A program made the position numbers and the translations under genes. This document shows, one piece after another, positions 37,566 to 49,805 of a stretch of 64,000 nucleotides of DNA. The DNA comes from Paramecium pentaurelia (lineage: Eukaryota > Ciliophora > Oligohymenophorea > Peniculida > Parameciidae). The notes under the pieces are model-generated. The model did no database searches. It saw only the letters and a list, made by a program, of their open reading frames with translations, and was not told where the DNA came from. Each line of letters starts with the position of its first letter. The stretch's first letter is position 1. Location: positions 365,652 to 429,651 of the forward strand of contig CAJJDO010000062.1 of NCBI GenBank assembly GCA_905183005.1, read 5' to 3'.

Positions 37566-38644
37566 TCAATCGAATAAACCTCCCATATCGACATCTTCTT
37601 CAGGTTCTTCAACTTTGGCTGGGGCTTATTAAGCAACTGGTTTAGCTTCAACTTTAGCTGCAACTGGTGCAGAGGTTGTTGGTGCACTTGATTATTTGAT
37701 TTAATCAAAAATGAATCCTGATTATAAACCAATAGCAGCCAAATCCTTGAAAGCATTAGCTAATAAATATGGAGCTGAAGATTCATTAACCCAACCTAAT
37801 TTAATATAAAATAAAGAATTACCATTTGCTAAAGAAATAGCTGATACATTTCTAACATTTTATTAGAATTTCATAACAATGTCATTCAAATTAACTGATA
37901 CTTATTGTTTGTTCAAGATAGATCCATTGTCATAGCAAGCAAGAACTTCCATTCTATAAAAAAATAAGAATATAATTATTACCCATATAAAAATGGCTTT
38001 TTGCCTAATTTTTACAATAAGACAGCTTAAGATTAGCCAACCTTTTATCCTGTTTTCAAGACAACAAAATCTTTGGTGATTTAGATTTAACCTTTTTCAA
38101 TCTTGGTTGGGATTTAGAGTGCATGGAAGAATTAGATTGAAGCTGGGTCCATACCAGTTGGGCCTGGAGGAATAACAACATCAACTGGAGCAACGGCACC
38201 AACTCTGGCTGGGGTTTCAACCTTATTCTCTTCAATGATTGGTTTAAGATCAAAGACTGGAGTATCTGTAAAGATGAATCCAATTTTGCCTGCAACTGAG
38301 TTTTTCAAGGCATCCAACTCTTTAATTGCACTACCAAATTTAACCAATTCATCATAATATTCGTGTTCTTTTGGTAATTCTTGAACTCTAGTAGCTAAAA
38401 CTTTTTTGAAGAGAGTCTTAAATAGAAATGTTTAAATACATTTTTGCCAATAACTAATAGGGCATTTTTCTTAGATAAAATTCTTCTGATATCTTACACT
38501 TATTTAGATCCAACATTTGCTAATCCAACGATGATAACTTAAGTATATTTTGATAACAATTCATAAATCTTTCTATTATAATTATCAATAAGATAATTAC
38601 TTGAATTGTGCTGGCTTCTTATCTTTTGTTTCCTTTTTGCCCAT
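37566..38644 (-). CDS. RPLP0: 60S acidic ribosomal protein P0 (uL10)
   Basis: Introns of 28, 23 and 29 nt leave 332 codons plus TGA. It starts MGKKETKDKKPAQFK, followed by KIYELLSKYTQVIIVGLANVGSKQ, ALLVIGKNTLFKK, a GAVAPVDVVIPPGPTGMDP loop (the classic P0 P-stalk sequence), and the long helical arm. An Ala/Pro hinge then leads to the acidic end EEDVDMGGLFD, the tail shared by P-stalk proteins that recruits translational GTPases. An Ala/Pro-rich C-terminus is usual. A highly expressed housekeeping gene and good evidence for the code and intron model used here. Confidence 0.97.
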
Positions 38645-38743
38645 TTATTATTTATTTAAATTAAAAAAAGATTTCAAATTTTTTGATAAACAATTTAAGT
38701 ATATATATATATATAAATTTCATTAATTCTTTAATATACTTGT

Positions 38744-39841
38744 TCATGCCTCATTCTCTAACCATTTTAATCTCTTCCCTTCCTTCCAAATACCTTTCTT
38801 TCTTGTGTTATCATCAAAAATAAACACTCCCTCTCCATCTTACTTACCACCTTTCCACATTCCATCATATTTCCTACCATCAGCCCAATAATAAATTCCT
38901 TTTCCTTCTTTTTTATCATTTTTATATTCTCCTTCATATCTCCTGCCATCTTTCCAAGTATAAACTCCAAAACCATTCATACAATTATTGATCCATTAAC
39001 CAACATAACCTCTTCCATCAGACCAACGATAACTCCCTTTTCCATTTATTTTATTGTTCAACCACTCACCATCAAAATAAGAACCATCTGGCCATTCATA
39101 TTTACCAAATCCTTACTTTTTCCCTGAAAAATATTCTCCTATATATTTAGAGCCATCATTCCAAATTTCTTTACCATACCCATGCTATAAATCATCTTTC
39201 CATCCTCCCTCATATTTAGACCCATTTGAATGTTTATAGACTCCTTTTCCATTAGCTTTGTCTTCATCCCATTCTCCTTCAAATATATCACCATCTACAT
39301 GATAAAATATTCCTTTTCCACAAGCTCTATTATTTTTCCATTCTCCAACATATTTTGCTCCATCAGTCCAAATTTGGGTCCCTATTCCTTCTCTACAATT
39401 ACCTCTCCATTAACCTTAATAAATTGCTCCACTCTTAAATTCATAGGGACCTCTAGTATCCAATGAATTATCATTGATTTTAGATGGAATATTGATAACT
39501 TCAAAATTCTCTTTCAAATAATTCTTATTAGCTCCTATATTTGAAGTTTTCATTACTATTTTCAAAGTTTATTATTCTTTTTTTCTTCTAACTTAATATC
39601 CTCGATATCTACTTTAAATTTTGATTGTAGCTTAGAGAATTTTCTCACTCTCATTTTAATATTCATTAAATTTTATATGAGCTTTTTTAGGTTATTTCTA
39701 GTTTTATGATTATTTTTAATTTTTCTTAGTTTAGAGTTCTTTGCTTTATAAATCTGTATTTCCATTTGCTTAGTTACTTGCAATTGATTTTTTTGAGTTA
39801 CTGTTACTATTTTTAATTCCATTATTATCTAACTTACTCAT
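38744..39841 (-). CDS. MORN-repeat protein with IQ motif
   Basis: Intronless, 365 codons. The N-terminal about 60 residues are basic and polar. Residues about 70-95 carry a good IQ motif (TIKIQSRYRGYQVRRKKE) for calmodulin or centrin. After a linker come about ten MORN repeats (YQGQWRGNCREGIG, YVGEWKNNRACGKG, FEGEWDEDKANGKG, YEGGWKDDLQHGYG, YIGEYFSGKKQGFG, FDGEWLNNKINGKG, YVGQWINNCMNGFG, YEGEYKNDKKEGKG, YDGMWKGGKQDGEG and a final one). A calmodulin-binding MORN scaffold suits the calcium-controlled cortex or cilia of this cell type. No acylation signal, unlike the MORN protein at 24687. Confidence 0.92.
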
Positions 39842-40062
39842 TCATTAAATAATATACCACTATTTCTTTTTCTTATAGCATATTCCTCCCTTATTTGCAA
39901 TCACATTGAGTACATCTACTGCCCATTTAGAAAGGCTATTGAAGAAATAGAAATATTATAATTAATAATATGTAATTAATATTATGCTATTTAACTTAAA
40001 TAAAAATTTAGCTTTTTTCTTTAAATGAAATACAATTTCATATCTGAATAAAAAAATATAAA

Positions 40063-40999
40063 TCAAATCATAAATTATTATTTTACTTAGGATGGTTGAA
40101 ATATCTTTGTTGCTTAATTTTATAACAATTCATAAAATTAGTTTTAACCTTATTTGCTTCCAAATTCTAAAGATACACTTGAATCCTATAAATAAAATGG
40201 TAAGGGAGTCAATCTATCATTAGGACTACCCAAATATGAAGACATGGATTCCAAATGAAATTCATTGAATACTTTACAAATACTTCGAATAATAGCCAAT
40301 TCTTCTTTATGTTATTCATTGTTTGGAATCAATTGCATTACCTTACATAACAATTAATAAGAATGTTGGGCCTTAATATTTATAGTTATATCATGAGTAT
40401 TGATTTGCTACTCCATAAGTAATTGATTACGTTCATTATTTAAATAATTCTAAGTTTTAGTTACATCTATAAATGAATTTGCTCATTAAATTTCATTTGA
40501 ATTTACTTTTACTAATTTTGAAGATCCTTCAAGGTTTCTGTTAGTTACTGATGCTCCGCCTCATAAATTTAGTGTTTCAGATTGTTATCCTAATTGCTAA
40601 GTTCTTCAAGGACCTTCAATTTATTTTAACTAATGATATTTATCAACTATTTTCTACTTCATTATAAGTATTCATACTTCTCTCCTTGAATAAAATAACG
40701 ATGAGCAAAAACATTGATGTTTCGTCTAATCTTCGATCTCTTGAAACCATATAAATTTAATTGCCTATCAAAAGTAAACAATTAAATAAACCTTATAAAA
40801 CTTGCAAATGACTTTTGTTTATAGAATACCTTAAGTATTTATTTCTCTAATTTCTTTATATCACATACTTCGAAAGATTTACCATCATCACTCCATCTCA
40901 AGAATCTATATTACTCTGACTAAACAAATGAAATTAATTTATTACTTCTAGTAAATCAAATAGCTTCTCTAAAAACTTAGGACTTTTCTTCTATTGCAT
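40063..40999 (-). CDS. Heat-shock-factor type transcription factor
   Basis: From ATG 40999, MQQKKSPKFLEKLFDLLE, then a 26-nt intron, YRFLRWSDDGKSFEVCDIKKLEKQILKVFYKQKSFASFIRQLNLYGF with a 27-nt intron inside the recognition helix. This is a complete HSF DNA-binding domain (W...G.SF, K..F...SF.RQLN.YGF). A further 21-nt intron leads to a heptad-rich segment (LKVLEELSNQDNNLKHQI..., the trimerisation region). The end is a hydrophobic/aromatic C-terminus with LGSPNDRLTPLPFYLQDSS, a possible activation domain. One junction near 40480-40500 is unresolved. HSFs bind nGAAn repeats and activate chaperone genes. Confidence 0.85.
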
Positions 41000-41121
41000 A
41001 CAATATTAATAATATAATTTTTCTGATGATATGTAATGTTTTAGTTTATTTAGTCATAATAAGATTAATTTAAATATATTTTATCAATTAATTGAAAAAT
41101 ATAAATAATATACATTAAACT

Positions 41122-41772
41122 TCACAAATCAAACCCAAAAAAGCTAAAATCTGATTCTTATTAACCAAAAAACCAAACTGGTTCCAAAGTTTCAAGATTA
41201 AATTGATTCTACTTATGATTTAAGTAATTTCCAATATCTTCAACAACGGCTTTTCCAAATGGTGCTGGAGAATTTGGACATAGTACATCAATATCATCTT
41301 CCTTTATGAGAAATGTCTCCCTCATCCCATAATCTTCTTCTTTTGGATATACACACTTTATTAAATACTAAAATGAGGCCTCTATGAATTGATATTAAAA
41401 TTGAATTTACAAGCTTCTGGTTTCATTGCTTTTACTATCATTCGTACACTCTCAATAAAAAACACTCCTCTTCTCTCTTATATTGCCTTTATCTCTAATA
41501 GTTTCTATCAATAATTTAATAATATTATACTTCAATGATCATTTTAAAATGATGTTAAAATCTCAACTATTATTTAATAAATACAACTAATTATTGTTAA
41601 ATATTGATTTATTCTTATTTCAAAGTAGTCATTGTATTTTTTATTTCCTTTTATTCCATAATAAATGTCCCTACTTATTATTTCTCTATGTGAGTTTACT
41701 TTTTTTTCTAAATTAACTTCTGAATAATTTTATTTTAAGTAAAGTATGGGTGTTCATATGTTAAGATTCCAT
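41122..41772 (-). CDS. Unknown 189-residue protein
   Basis: Introns of 26, 26 and 29 nt leave 189 codons plus TGA. Basic, helical N-terminal half; the C-terminal half has a conserved-looking mix (RRGVFFIESVRMIVKAMKPEAQASFQYLIKCVYPKEEDYGM, split here by an intron, then VLCPNSPAPFGKAVVEDIG). No family recognised. The frame stays open upstream of the chosen ATG, so the N-terminus may be longer by a few residues. Confidence 0.6.
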
Positions 41773-42190
41773 TTTAATCCTTACAACTAGTAAAACCATA
41801 CATATTTAATTATCTGGAAAATATAGAAATAAAATACCTTAAGAAACTGGAATAATTGCTATGTTTAAAAAATCGTGGCAAAACATTCTCTTATAATAAG
41901 GACTTATCTATAATTTTAATTTTAATTCCTTCTTCATCCCATTTTATTATGTCTTTATATTCATTACACTAAATTTTTGATTGATAGTACATCAAGGATC
42001 TATTTAAAAATATCAATAAATCTATTGATTTTGCTCTTGTTATTTCTTTTACTCATTTTTTTTATAAATTCATTAATAGTAAATTAGATTTTTAAGAAGT
42101 TTTAGAATTCTTATTTACCTAAAATTGTATTTATAAATATTGATTGTTTAAGATCAATAATGAATCATAATTCTAAAATAATTTAAAATA

Positions 42191-44570
42191 TCAATAATTT
42201 ATAAATTTTATAAAACCCCAAGCTTATAGCCCATTATCATTTATAATAAGTTTCATTCCCTTTGTAATGTATTCTGGAAAATATTTAAATTTTAGTCTAA
42301 CAATATTAGGTTGTTTTGGGATTAATTCAATGTACTCCATAGGTTTTTCATTTTTCTCATTTATAACAAATAGATCTGTTTTTTTTTAATCTTCTTCATT
42401 TGTAAAAGATTTGACTTAACTGCTTCCTTTTCTTCTTGGACTTCTATATGATTAGTTATTTAAGCTATTAGAACTACTTGCTTTTTTTATTTATTCACTT
42501 TATTTCCTATACGATGTTCTTGATGATAAAGTTTCAGGTTTTTACATACAAGATTCATCAATAGATTTTGATTATTTTTTTCTTAATGTTAGAGTTTCAA
42601 ACTATAATTATTCTTCTCTAATTATTTTACAAATTTATCTAATAATAATAATAATAAAATACCTAGTACATTATGTATTAATTACAGGTTCAAAACTTAC
42701 TGCAATTTTTTTAGCTTCTTTTTAATCATCAAATAACCAAATTTCAGCCAAAAAATCCCAAGCAGCTTATGGATTACTCTTACCTTCTATTAATACCATT
42801 CCACGTCTTATAGGATTTTAATCTGATCCAAATTATTAATTACCTTATTTAAATCTAATTGTACATATTTATCCACATTATGCAGATTTTACCTAGATTA
42901 TATTTAATTAAATAAATACTTGAACTCTATTACATTAAATTTCTTCTATTTCAATAGGGAAAAAACGACCATATTTATCTGGTCCCATTTATAATATTTA
43001 TTTGACTCTAATAATTCCTTTAAGTACAGTTCCACCAAGTACCTTCTAGTTATTAATTTCAAACACATTATGAATACAATATTCTGAATCTAAATTTGAA
43101 TTATTAGTTAATTCATTAGTTGAAGGTAATAAATTTAAAAATTTAATAAAATAATCTAATGTCCTCTATTTCAAATTAGATATCAAAAATATAGGAATAA
43201 GAGTTTTACTCAGAATCTATTTACTAAATAAAACAACATCTTCTTCACTTCTAACAACAATTGGAACACTTTAAATTTATAGACTTTTAATCATATCTTT
43301 TAATTATTCTACTTTGTCTATATAATACTCCTCTGTAATTTAATCCACATGAGTTATAGCAATCATAAATGGAATTTATTAAATTTAGATTAATTTAAGA
43401 AAATCCATTGTTGGTTTTCCAATCTATTATAATGAAGAGATTGTTAATAAAGCATAATCTGGAAATTAAGAATTGATAATCTAAATCATTTAATTATGTG
43501 CTCTTTTAGTTCCACCCATATCAATAAAAGTAATTAGTTTTGTTGATAAATCCACTAATTTTTCAACCATACAAGTAGGACTGAAATTTAATTAATTTTA
43601 ATGATTCATAATCTTTCCTTCACTATCAAAACCTATAACTGTATGACTCACTCTTTCTGTTTTACCAGATGTTATTTCTGATCTATTCTTCAAAAACTTC
43701 ATTCTTGCCAAACCTTGTCCATTATCTAATTACCCTGTACTAAGAACCCCTAAAAGAGATGTCTTTCCAGATCCACTTTCACCTAAGAGTAAAATTCTTA
43801 TATCCAAATTTATTCCATCTTTCAACCCTTTCCTTACTATAACTTCACAAGTTTTCCCATTAGTACCCTAATTTATTCCTACAACTAATAATTCAGCTTT
43901 TAAAGATTAAGCCATTAAACAAAGTGTTTTCAATGATCCAAGCATATCAGATTTATTAAGACCTAAAGGATTACCACTATCTTCCACACCAATTTTATAA
44001 TATGCCATACCATTTCCTTCAGATAATCTAAAATTCATCTAAGTTGTTAAATGAGTTAATCTCTTAGGATCAGGATCAACAAGTCTAAGTTTGTATTCAG
44101 TATGTCCAAAATCACTCTCCTACTTAAAACAAGAAATCTTTGATTTATCCTCTTGAATAGCATACTAAATAATTTCACTTAAGTTCTTACTTATTCGTCT
44201 ATGTATTACTATAAATCAATCTAGATCTCTTCATTATTTGGTTTAACTAATAACACAAATTATGGTTTTGTTTCATATTTTAATTGCTTGATAATTAATC
44301 ATATTATACTTAAATTAACTCCTTTTATTCTGACTCATCATCTTTTATTTACATATTATCTGATTTATTTGATGTTTTTCCTTTCTTTTTTTTCTAGAGA
44401 TTTAAATTTTGTTTTCTTTATTTTTATTTATCAGTCATTTCAGAAAATTAAGGATGAGCTTGCTTTTATTGTTTTTTCTTTTCCCTTTTTGATTCTTCTT
44501 CATCTATTCCTTACCATAAACTATAAATTCCATTATTAATAGTGGATTATTATTAAAAATCACTATGCAT
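42191..44570 (-). CDS. GTPBP1/2-like translational GTPase
   Basis: About 780 residues; one 24-nt intron is clear and one more short one is needed for frame. A Lys/Gln-rich N-terminus from ATG 44570 precedes the family's upstream region (SDMLGSLKTLCLMAQSLKAELLVVG...CEVIVRK). The G domain follows: G1 GESGSGKTSLLGVL, LDNGQG, FDSEGKI, G3 FIDMGGTKR, and the G4 position reads ITHVD instead of TKxD. Beta-barrel domains II and III like those of EF-Tu come next (YCIHNVFEI...GTVLKGIIRV; RRGMVLIE). The tail is Ser/Lys-rich with a final barrel-type segment. GTPBP1 proteins act in mRNA surveillance and tRNA delivery. Confidence 0.85.
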
Positions 44571-45412
44571 GTATTTTGGATTGTACAAGTATATTCTTTC
44601 TTAAATATAATAATAAATAATTGAAAAAAATGCATTTAAATGAATTCCAAAATAATGAAATTCTGAATAATTAAATTTTAACATATTAAACTTATTACAA
44701 AAAATATGAATGACCAAATCTACATCTCCTTAAATTTAAATTTGTTATTATTTATAAATTATTTTCTAGAATACTTTTTTCATTTTTATCATAATTTCTT
44801 TAAATTTCTATCAATTAAAGTTATGCTGATAGAGAATTATATATTCAGACTTAGTTATATAAAATAATCTCTAGAATACAAAAACAATTATATCATATAT
44901 ATAAAGTAGCTTATTTCTTTATTAATTCCTAATCCTAACACTATTATAAAACTAAAATATTTCCTTTGATTATAAATATATCTAAATTAACTAAAAATAG
45001 AATTATAAAGGGTTTCTTTCATTCATTTTTGAATAATAAATTTAAGAGTTGTTCGGTTTCATTAATTAATATTCTCAAAATTTTCACTGTATTTTTATTT
45101 TTTTTATTTGACATATTTAAATTAGTTTTTAATTTTGATGAATTTATGATGTTCATCTCAAATTTATTTATATTTCTTTGTACTAATTTTCATTAGATAT
45201 GTTGATCTTATTCTTAAACACATTCTATATGAATAGTAGTTAATTACAGTTATATTCATTTTCTCCAGTTATGTATTACATTAAATTAAATTAAGTATTA
45301 GAAAATCATACTAAAAAATAATAAAAAGAAATAATATATATGAAAAATTGAAATAAACTTGTCATTTTTTAAAAAACTTTCTTTTTTGTATATTTATTTT
45401 TTTAATTAAATT
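44571..45412. other. AT-rich gap between divergent genes
   Basis: About 840 bp between the GTPBP1-like start and the Pumilio start. One minus-strand frame of 46 codons (about 45010-45160) begins at an ATG but has no supporting feature. The hydrophobic plus-strand frame at 44966-45196 is a low-complexity artefact. Nothing else is seen. Confidence 0.45.
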
Positions 45413-46944
45413 ATGACAGATGATGATTTTGAAACAGAGTAAAACTTACTAGGATCGATTTTATCAAGTAAATTACACTATTAAATATTAGTAACTGATG
45501 AATATGAGTATTAAGATTAGAAGAAGTTAAATGCAAGTGATGAATGCAATTAGACTCAAACTTAAATAAAACTCTAAAGATAATATAAGTTTTAAACAAC
45601 AGATACCTTTAACAAATCCTTTGAACAAATAAGTTTAGGTTCAGATCAGATTTGCAGTCCTATTTAACCTGAAGGAAAACTGAAATATAAAAATTCTGGG
45701 GTTTGCACTTCATTTAGCTCTGATAATCAAACAAGTTTAGAGAATTCAATGATTTTTGGAAATGTCCGTTGTTTTGATTACTTTTAAAAATAATCTGATT
45801 AATTTTCACCAATATATTACAGTTAAAATAATCCAATTTGGCCTTAATATCAAAAATCAAATCAAATTTTAGATATATAATTAGATATTGATATTGTAAA
45901 TATTATTATATTATAATTTTAATAGGAGAATATGTGTGGAAACTAAGTGCTTTCAAGAAAAGTATAAAAAATATTTGAGACTGGATAATCCAATTAAAGA
46001 CAATAAATATTCTGCAAAGTTTTAGTTAATTGTTAAGAATTCTCAAAAGATATCTTCGGAAATTACTTAATTCAAAAGATTCTTGAAAAAGGTATAAAGA
46101 ATATAAATATTATTTAGGAACAACATAATAATAAATGTAGATCTTTAAATAATTATTGCCTTATGTAATTGAATTATCTAAAAATAATTTTGGTTGTAGA
46201 GTTATCTAAAAACTTATTGATATCATCTCAAAAAATGATTAACTTATAGTGTCATTCATTTAAGAAATTAAACAAAATAGTAAATGTCTTTTAATTGATT
46301 AAAATGGCAAGTATGTAATTCTAAAATGTTTGGAAACCTTATCAATAGATATATTTAGATTTATATTAAAACCAACTGAAGAATTAGGTATCCATATGTG
46401 TGATTCTTAATATGGGTGTAAAATAATCCAAAAACTAATTGATAATTATCCTACTTAAGTGGATACTCTAATAGAAAATTGTATATCCAATTAGCATCTC
46501 CTTTACAAATCTTAATATGGAAATTACATCATATAATATGCTATAAAATAATCAAGATATTTAGATATTATAGCCAATTACATATTAAATAATTTAGAAA
46601 ATTTGTGTTTTAATAAATATGCGAGTAACACTGTTGAAACCATTCTAGAATATTTAACCCCAAAACTTAAAAATAATTTTGTATAAATTTTAATGAAATT
46701 ATCTGATAAAAATGGAATGTATAATATGATTATAAAACTTAGGTTTATTTTTTTGAATATATCTACGAATCCCTTTGGGAATTATGTTATTAAAAAGTTA
46801 CTGTAAATTTTTGATCAAGAACATAAGTAATAACTGTTAAATCTGACGAAATAGAATTAACATTTGCTTTATTACATTAAGCAATCAGAATATGGATAAA
46901 GAATTTATATTTTATTGACAACATAGTTAAATGATTAAAATTGA
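45413..46944 (+). CDS. Pumilio/PUF-family RNA-binding protein
   Basis: Introns of 30 and 26 nt leave 491 codons plus TGA. The N-terminal 170 residues are acidic and Gln/Ser-rich. Eight PUF repeats follow, with the base-contact signatures in order: FGNYLIQ, FGCRVIQ, NGKYVILK, YGCKIIQ, YGNYIIQ, YASNTVE, FGNYVIK, YGQRIYI. By the known PUF code, NY..Q binds U, CR..Q binds A and SN..E binds G, so repeats 1-7 fit R2 to R8 of a canonical PUM. The inferred site is close to UGUAnAU. PUF proteins bind mRNA 3'UTRs and repress or relocate transcripts. Repeats 3 and 7 have a Lys at the third contact position, so recognition there may be weaker. Confidence 0.9.
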
Positions 46945-47514
46945 TAATATTAAAATGATTATAATCAAAAAAATTTAATGATGGCTGATTGCAATTTAAT
47001 AAATACTTTATAATCTGATATTAATTGATAAATGAATAAAAACTCAAAAACAATAAACCAGAGCAATTAGACTTTCAGTTATTATATTAATAACATTCAT
47101 CCTAATAAAATAAACAATAAAATTAAATATAATAATTTTAGTAGTTTTTTATCTTTCTTACTTGGAAATATAATAATCATCAAATATTTTTAGTTTTGGA
47201 TTATTAACATTTAAATAATTTATCTATACTTCAATATCAAATCTAAGATTCACAAAAAAAAAATAACTTTAAAAATACATCTCTTATTCTAAATCTAAAA
47301 TAATTTGGAAAATGATATATAAAATAAGAGTAAAGATAGATAGTGAAATTTTGGATTTTGTAAATAATTACCATATATAGATATCTTTTAATTTAAAAAT
47401 CTGAACATATTTATTTAAATATTAAGATATTTAATAAAAGCAAATTTGTTAAATCAAAAATATAGTTCTGAAATGCCTTTAATATTAAAACTTATTAAAA
47501 AAATCTGTAATCAA
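46945..47514. other. AT-rich convergent gap
   Basis: About 570 bp between the ends of a plus and a minus gene. No supported gene. Confidence 0.45.
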
Positions 47515-47958
47515 TCATTTTTTTAGATATTGAATTCGATTTCTTTGGTTAATCATTTGTTGATGAATTTATAGGTAGTTATGTACTAAGATTGAACTTT
47601 ATTTTTCCAATTAATCTAAATATTTATATTATTAATCAAATCCAGCATTCATACTAAATTTATCCAATAAATCATCAATTTGTAACAGAGACTTTTTGTT
47701 AAAATTGTTTGTTTTGATTCTTTCTTATGTACTGATTTAGGTAGATATATTCATTGAATTGTTTGAGATCATATTAGAAATTGATCTTCCTTTGCTACTT
47801 TATTTTTGAAAAGGGGATTAATTTTTTGATCTTTGAGTTGGAATATAATTATTTTATTTTAAATAAGGACTTTTTGTAAGTTGAGGTAGCTTAAGTTTAA
47901 AACATGGACTATTCTCCTTGCTTTAAGCTTTGATAAATAATTAATCATTTTTATACAT
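47515..47958 (-). CDS. Unknown 147-residue protein
   Basis: Intronless, 147 codons. The N-terminal two thirds are basic and Ser/Pro-rich (KSPYLKQNNYIPTQRSKNQSPFQKQSSKGRS). The last 55 residues are a helical, coiled-coil-like segment (KSLLQIDDLLDKFSMNAGF...YKYLDQLEKQSSILVHNYLQIHQQM). No family recognised. Length and start are consistent (444 nt). Confidence 0.65.
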
Positions 47959-48049
47959 TTATTATAATCTCATATATAAATAATACAGATCCTCTAAACT
48001 TCTAATAATAAATTAAAACTAATATAATACTTCATAACATTTCATTAAT

Positions 48050-48830
48050 TAGGTAAATCTATTAAGAAGATTTTATGAACTTAAAGAAAATAATAAATTA
48101 GATATAAATGAAATTATTATGAGACTAAACATACTTGAAGAGATGTAAGAAAAAGTTCAAAAATCATTATAGGATTGTTAATTAATATTTATTTCTTTAT
48201 TGTTAGTTAAAAAATTATTATATTTTCCATTATAATCTATTTTAATTCATCATTTACTTCTACAATTGATAATTACTCAATCTATTATAATAATGTTAGA
48301 TTAAAAAATTTTGATTACTTTTGAATTTCACCTGACAAGTTTCTTATTTCAAAACATTCTATTTTAAATTAAAAAAATATATATTTTATTAAGATATCCT
48401 AGGTGATCTATAATTTGATGGTATTATTTGCTATTTGCAATTTAAAATAAAAGAAAAGTATGTATAGTTTATAGATTTGATTTCTTGTATCTTATTTAAT
48501 TTAATAATTTTTTTTATTTATCATCAATTTAAATATCAAAATTATTAGTTTAGATCTACTAATATATTTAAGAGTTAGAAAATAAAATAAGAATTCTGAA
48601 TACTCTTTTTTACTCTAAATATAATTCAACTTTGGTTTTAAACTAGCAATTAATTATAAAAAAAACTTTAAAAATATGATGAAGAGAATTAAATAGAGAT
48701 TAAGTATAAAAAAGTTAAAATTTATGTTAATGAGGTTATTAATGTTTATTAAGATTAAAATTACATTGAAGTTGTATTAAATTAAATAGAACAGCTCTTT
48801 AGATGGCAGAATGAATTTTGAGATATTATA
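48050..48830 (+). pseudogene. Coding-like fragments, unresolved gene or remnant
   Basis: Three plus-strand stretches look coding but are not joined by introns I can place: about 48060-48175 (RRFYELKENNKLDINEIIMRLNILEEM), about 48545-48660 (YIQELENKIRILNTLFYS) and about 48675-48830 (YDEENQIEIKYKKVKIYVNEVINVYQDQNYIEVVLNQIEQLFRW, ending in TGA). All are charged and helical. No ATG precedes the first. It is either a real multi-exon gene with odd introns or a decayed one. Confidence 0.35.
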
Positions 48831-49369
48831 ATAAATTACTTAGAATTTACATTAAATAATATTTGATATTAATGAAAAAAAATATAAAGAGTGCTTTATC
48901 TATGTAAATAATAATTTTTTCATTATCTCATAAATATATTTTAATATCCTATAGATATATATATATACAAAGTTATTAAAAAAAAAATATTAAACTTAAA
49001 TAGTAGATAGTTAATGTTATTTTGATAAAATTGATAAGATAAAAAATATTCGAAAAAATTGAGCATTTATATTTTTAAGATTTATTATTACAATTTTTAA
49101 TAAGTAAAATTATATTATATATAGTTAAATTGAAAATTAAGATTAGTTTGTAAAAAGTTTGATTTATCAGATATCTTAAATATGATATTATTTATATGTA
49201 CAAATATTTATGGGTATTTATTTGTGGTATTATATATTAATAATTTTTAACGAATTATAAATAATTCAAATTTTAAACCTAATGAAAACTTTTTAAATTA
49301 GTAAAGACTCATCATTTAGGTATTTCAAACATTAAATTAAGGATCTTAGTACCATAAAATAGAATTGAA
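48831..49369. other. AT-rich intergenic stretch
   Basis: About 540 bp, extremely AT-rich with TA runs, no gene supported. Confidence 0.5.
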
Positions 49370-49805
49370 ATGGAAGAAGAAACAGTAGAAACATCAATAT
49401 AGTTAGATTAAAAGAATATTTATCGACCTATTAAAATAATATTTCCTCCTCCAAATCTCTAAAAAATCATTACAAATACAAAGTAAATTATTAATTAATG
49501 AAAGATCATGTAATTGTAAGAAATCTTAATGTTTAAAACAATATTGTGATTGTTTTGCTAACGGATAAATGTGCTCAGAAAATTGTAATTGTGTTGGTTG
49601 TTTTAATAATACACTTAATATTGAGTAAAGAAAAGAGGCTAAAGTGTAAATTATTAATCGAGATCCTGGAGCATTTAAATAAAGTTTCAAAGGATGCAAT
49701 TGTAAAAAGTCTGGATGCCAAAAGAAATATTGTGAATGTTTTTTAAATGGTTAAACATGTACACATTTGTGTAGATGTGATGGATGTCTCAATTGCAAAA
49801 AGTGA
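49370..49805 (+). CDS. Small CXC (tesmin/LIN54-type) DNA-binding protein
   Basis: One 22-nt intron (49481-49502 approx.) leaves 137 codons plus TGA. After about 40 residues come two CXC motifs with the short RNPxAF-type spacer: the first reads C-N-C-K-K-S-Q-C-L-K-Q-Y-C-D-C-F...C...C-N-C-V-G-C, the linker has INRDPGAFKQSF, and the second reads C-N-C-K-K-S-G-C-Q-K-K-Y-C-E-C-F...C-R-C-D-G-C. In LIN54/tesmin this double CXC (CRC) domain binds CHR-type promoter DNA of cell-cycle genes, with a Tyr in each motif entering the minor groove. Both Tyr are kept. The protein consists of little else. Confidence 0.92.

Noticed and set aside
38056..38347. Two short minus-strand frames as separate genes
   Set aside because: One is the real ribosomal P0 frame cut by TAA/TAG, and the other is a frame-shifted shadow.
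44288..44539. Hydrophobic plus-strand protein
   Set aside because: Antisense to the Lys/Gln-rich N-terminus of the GTPBP1-like gene.
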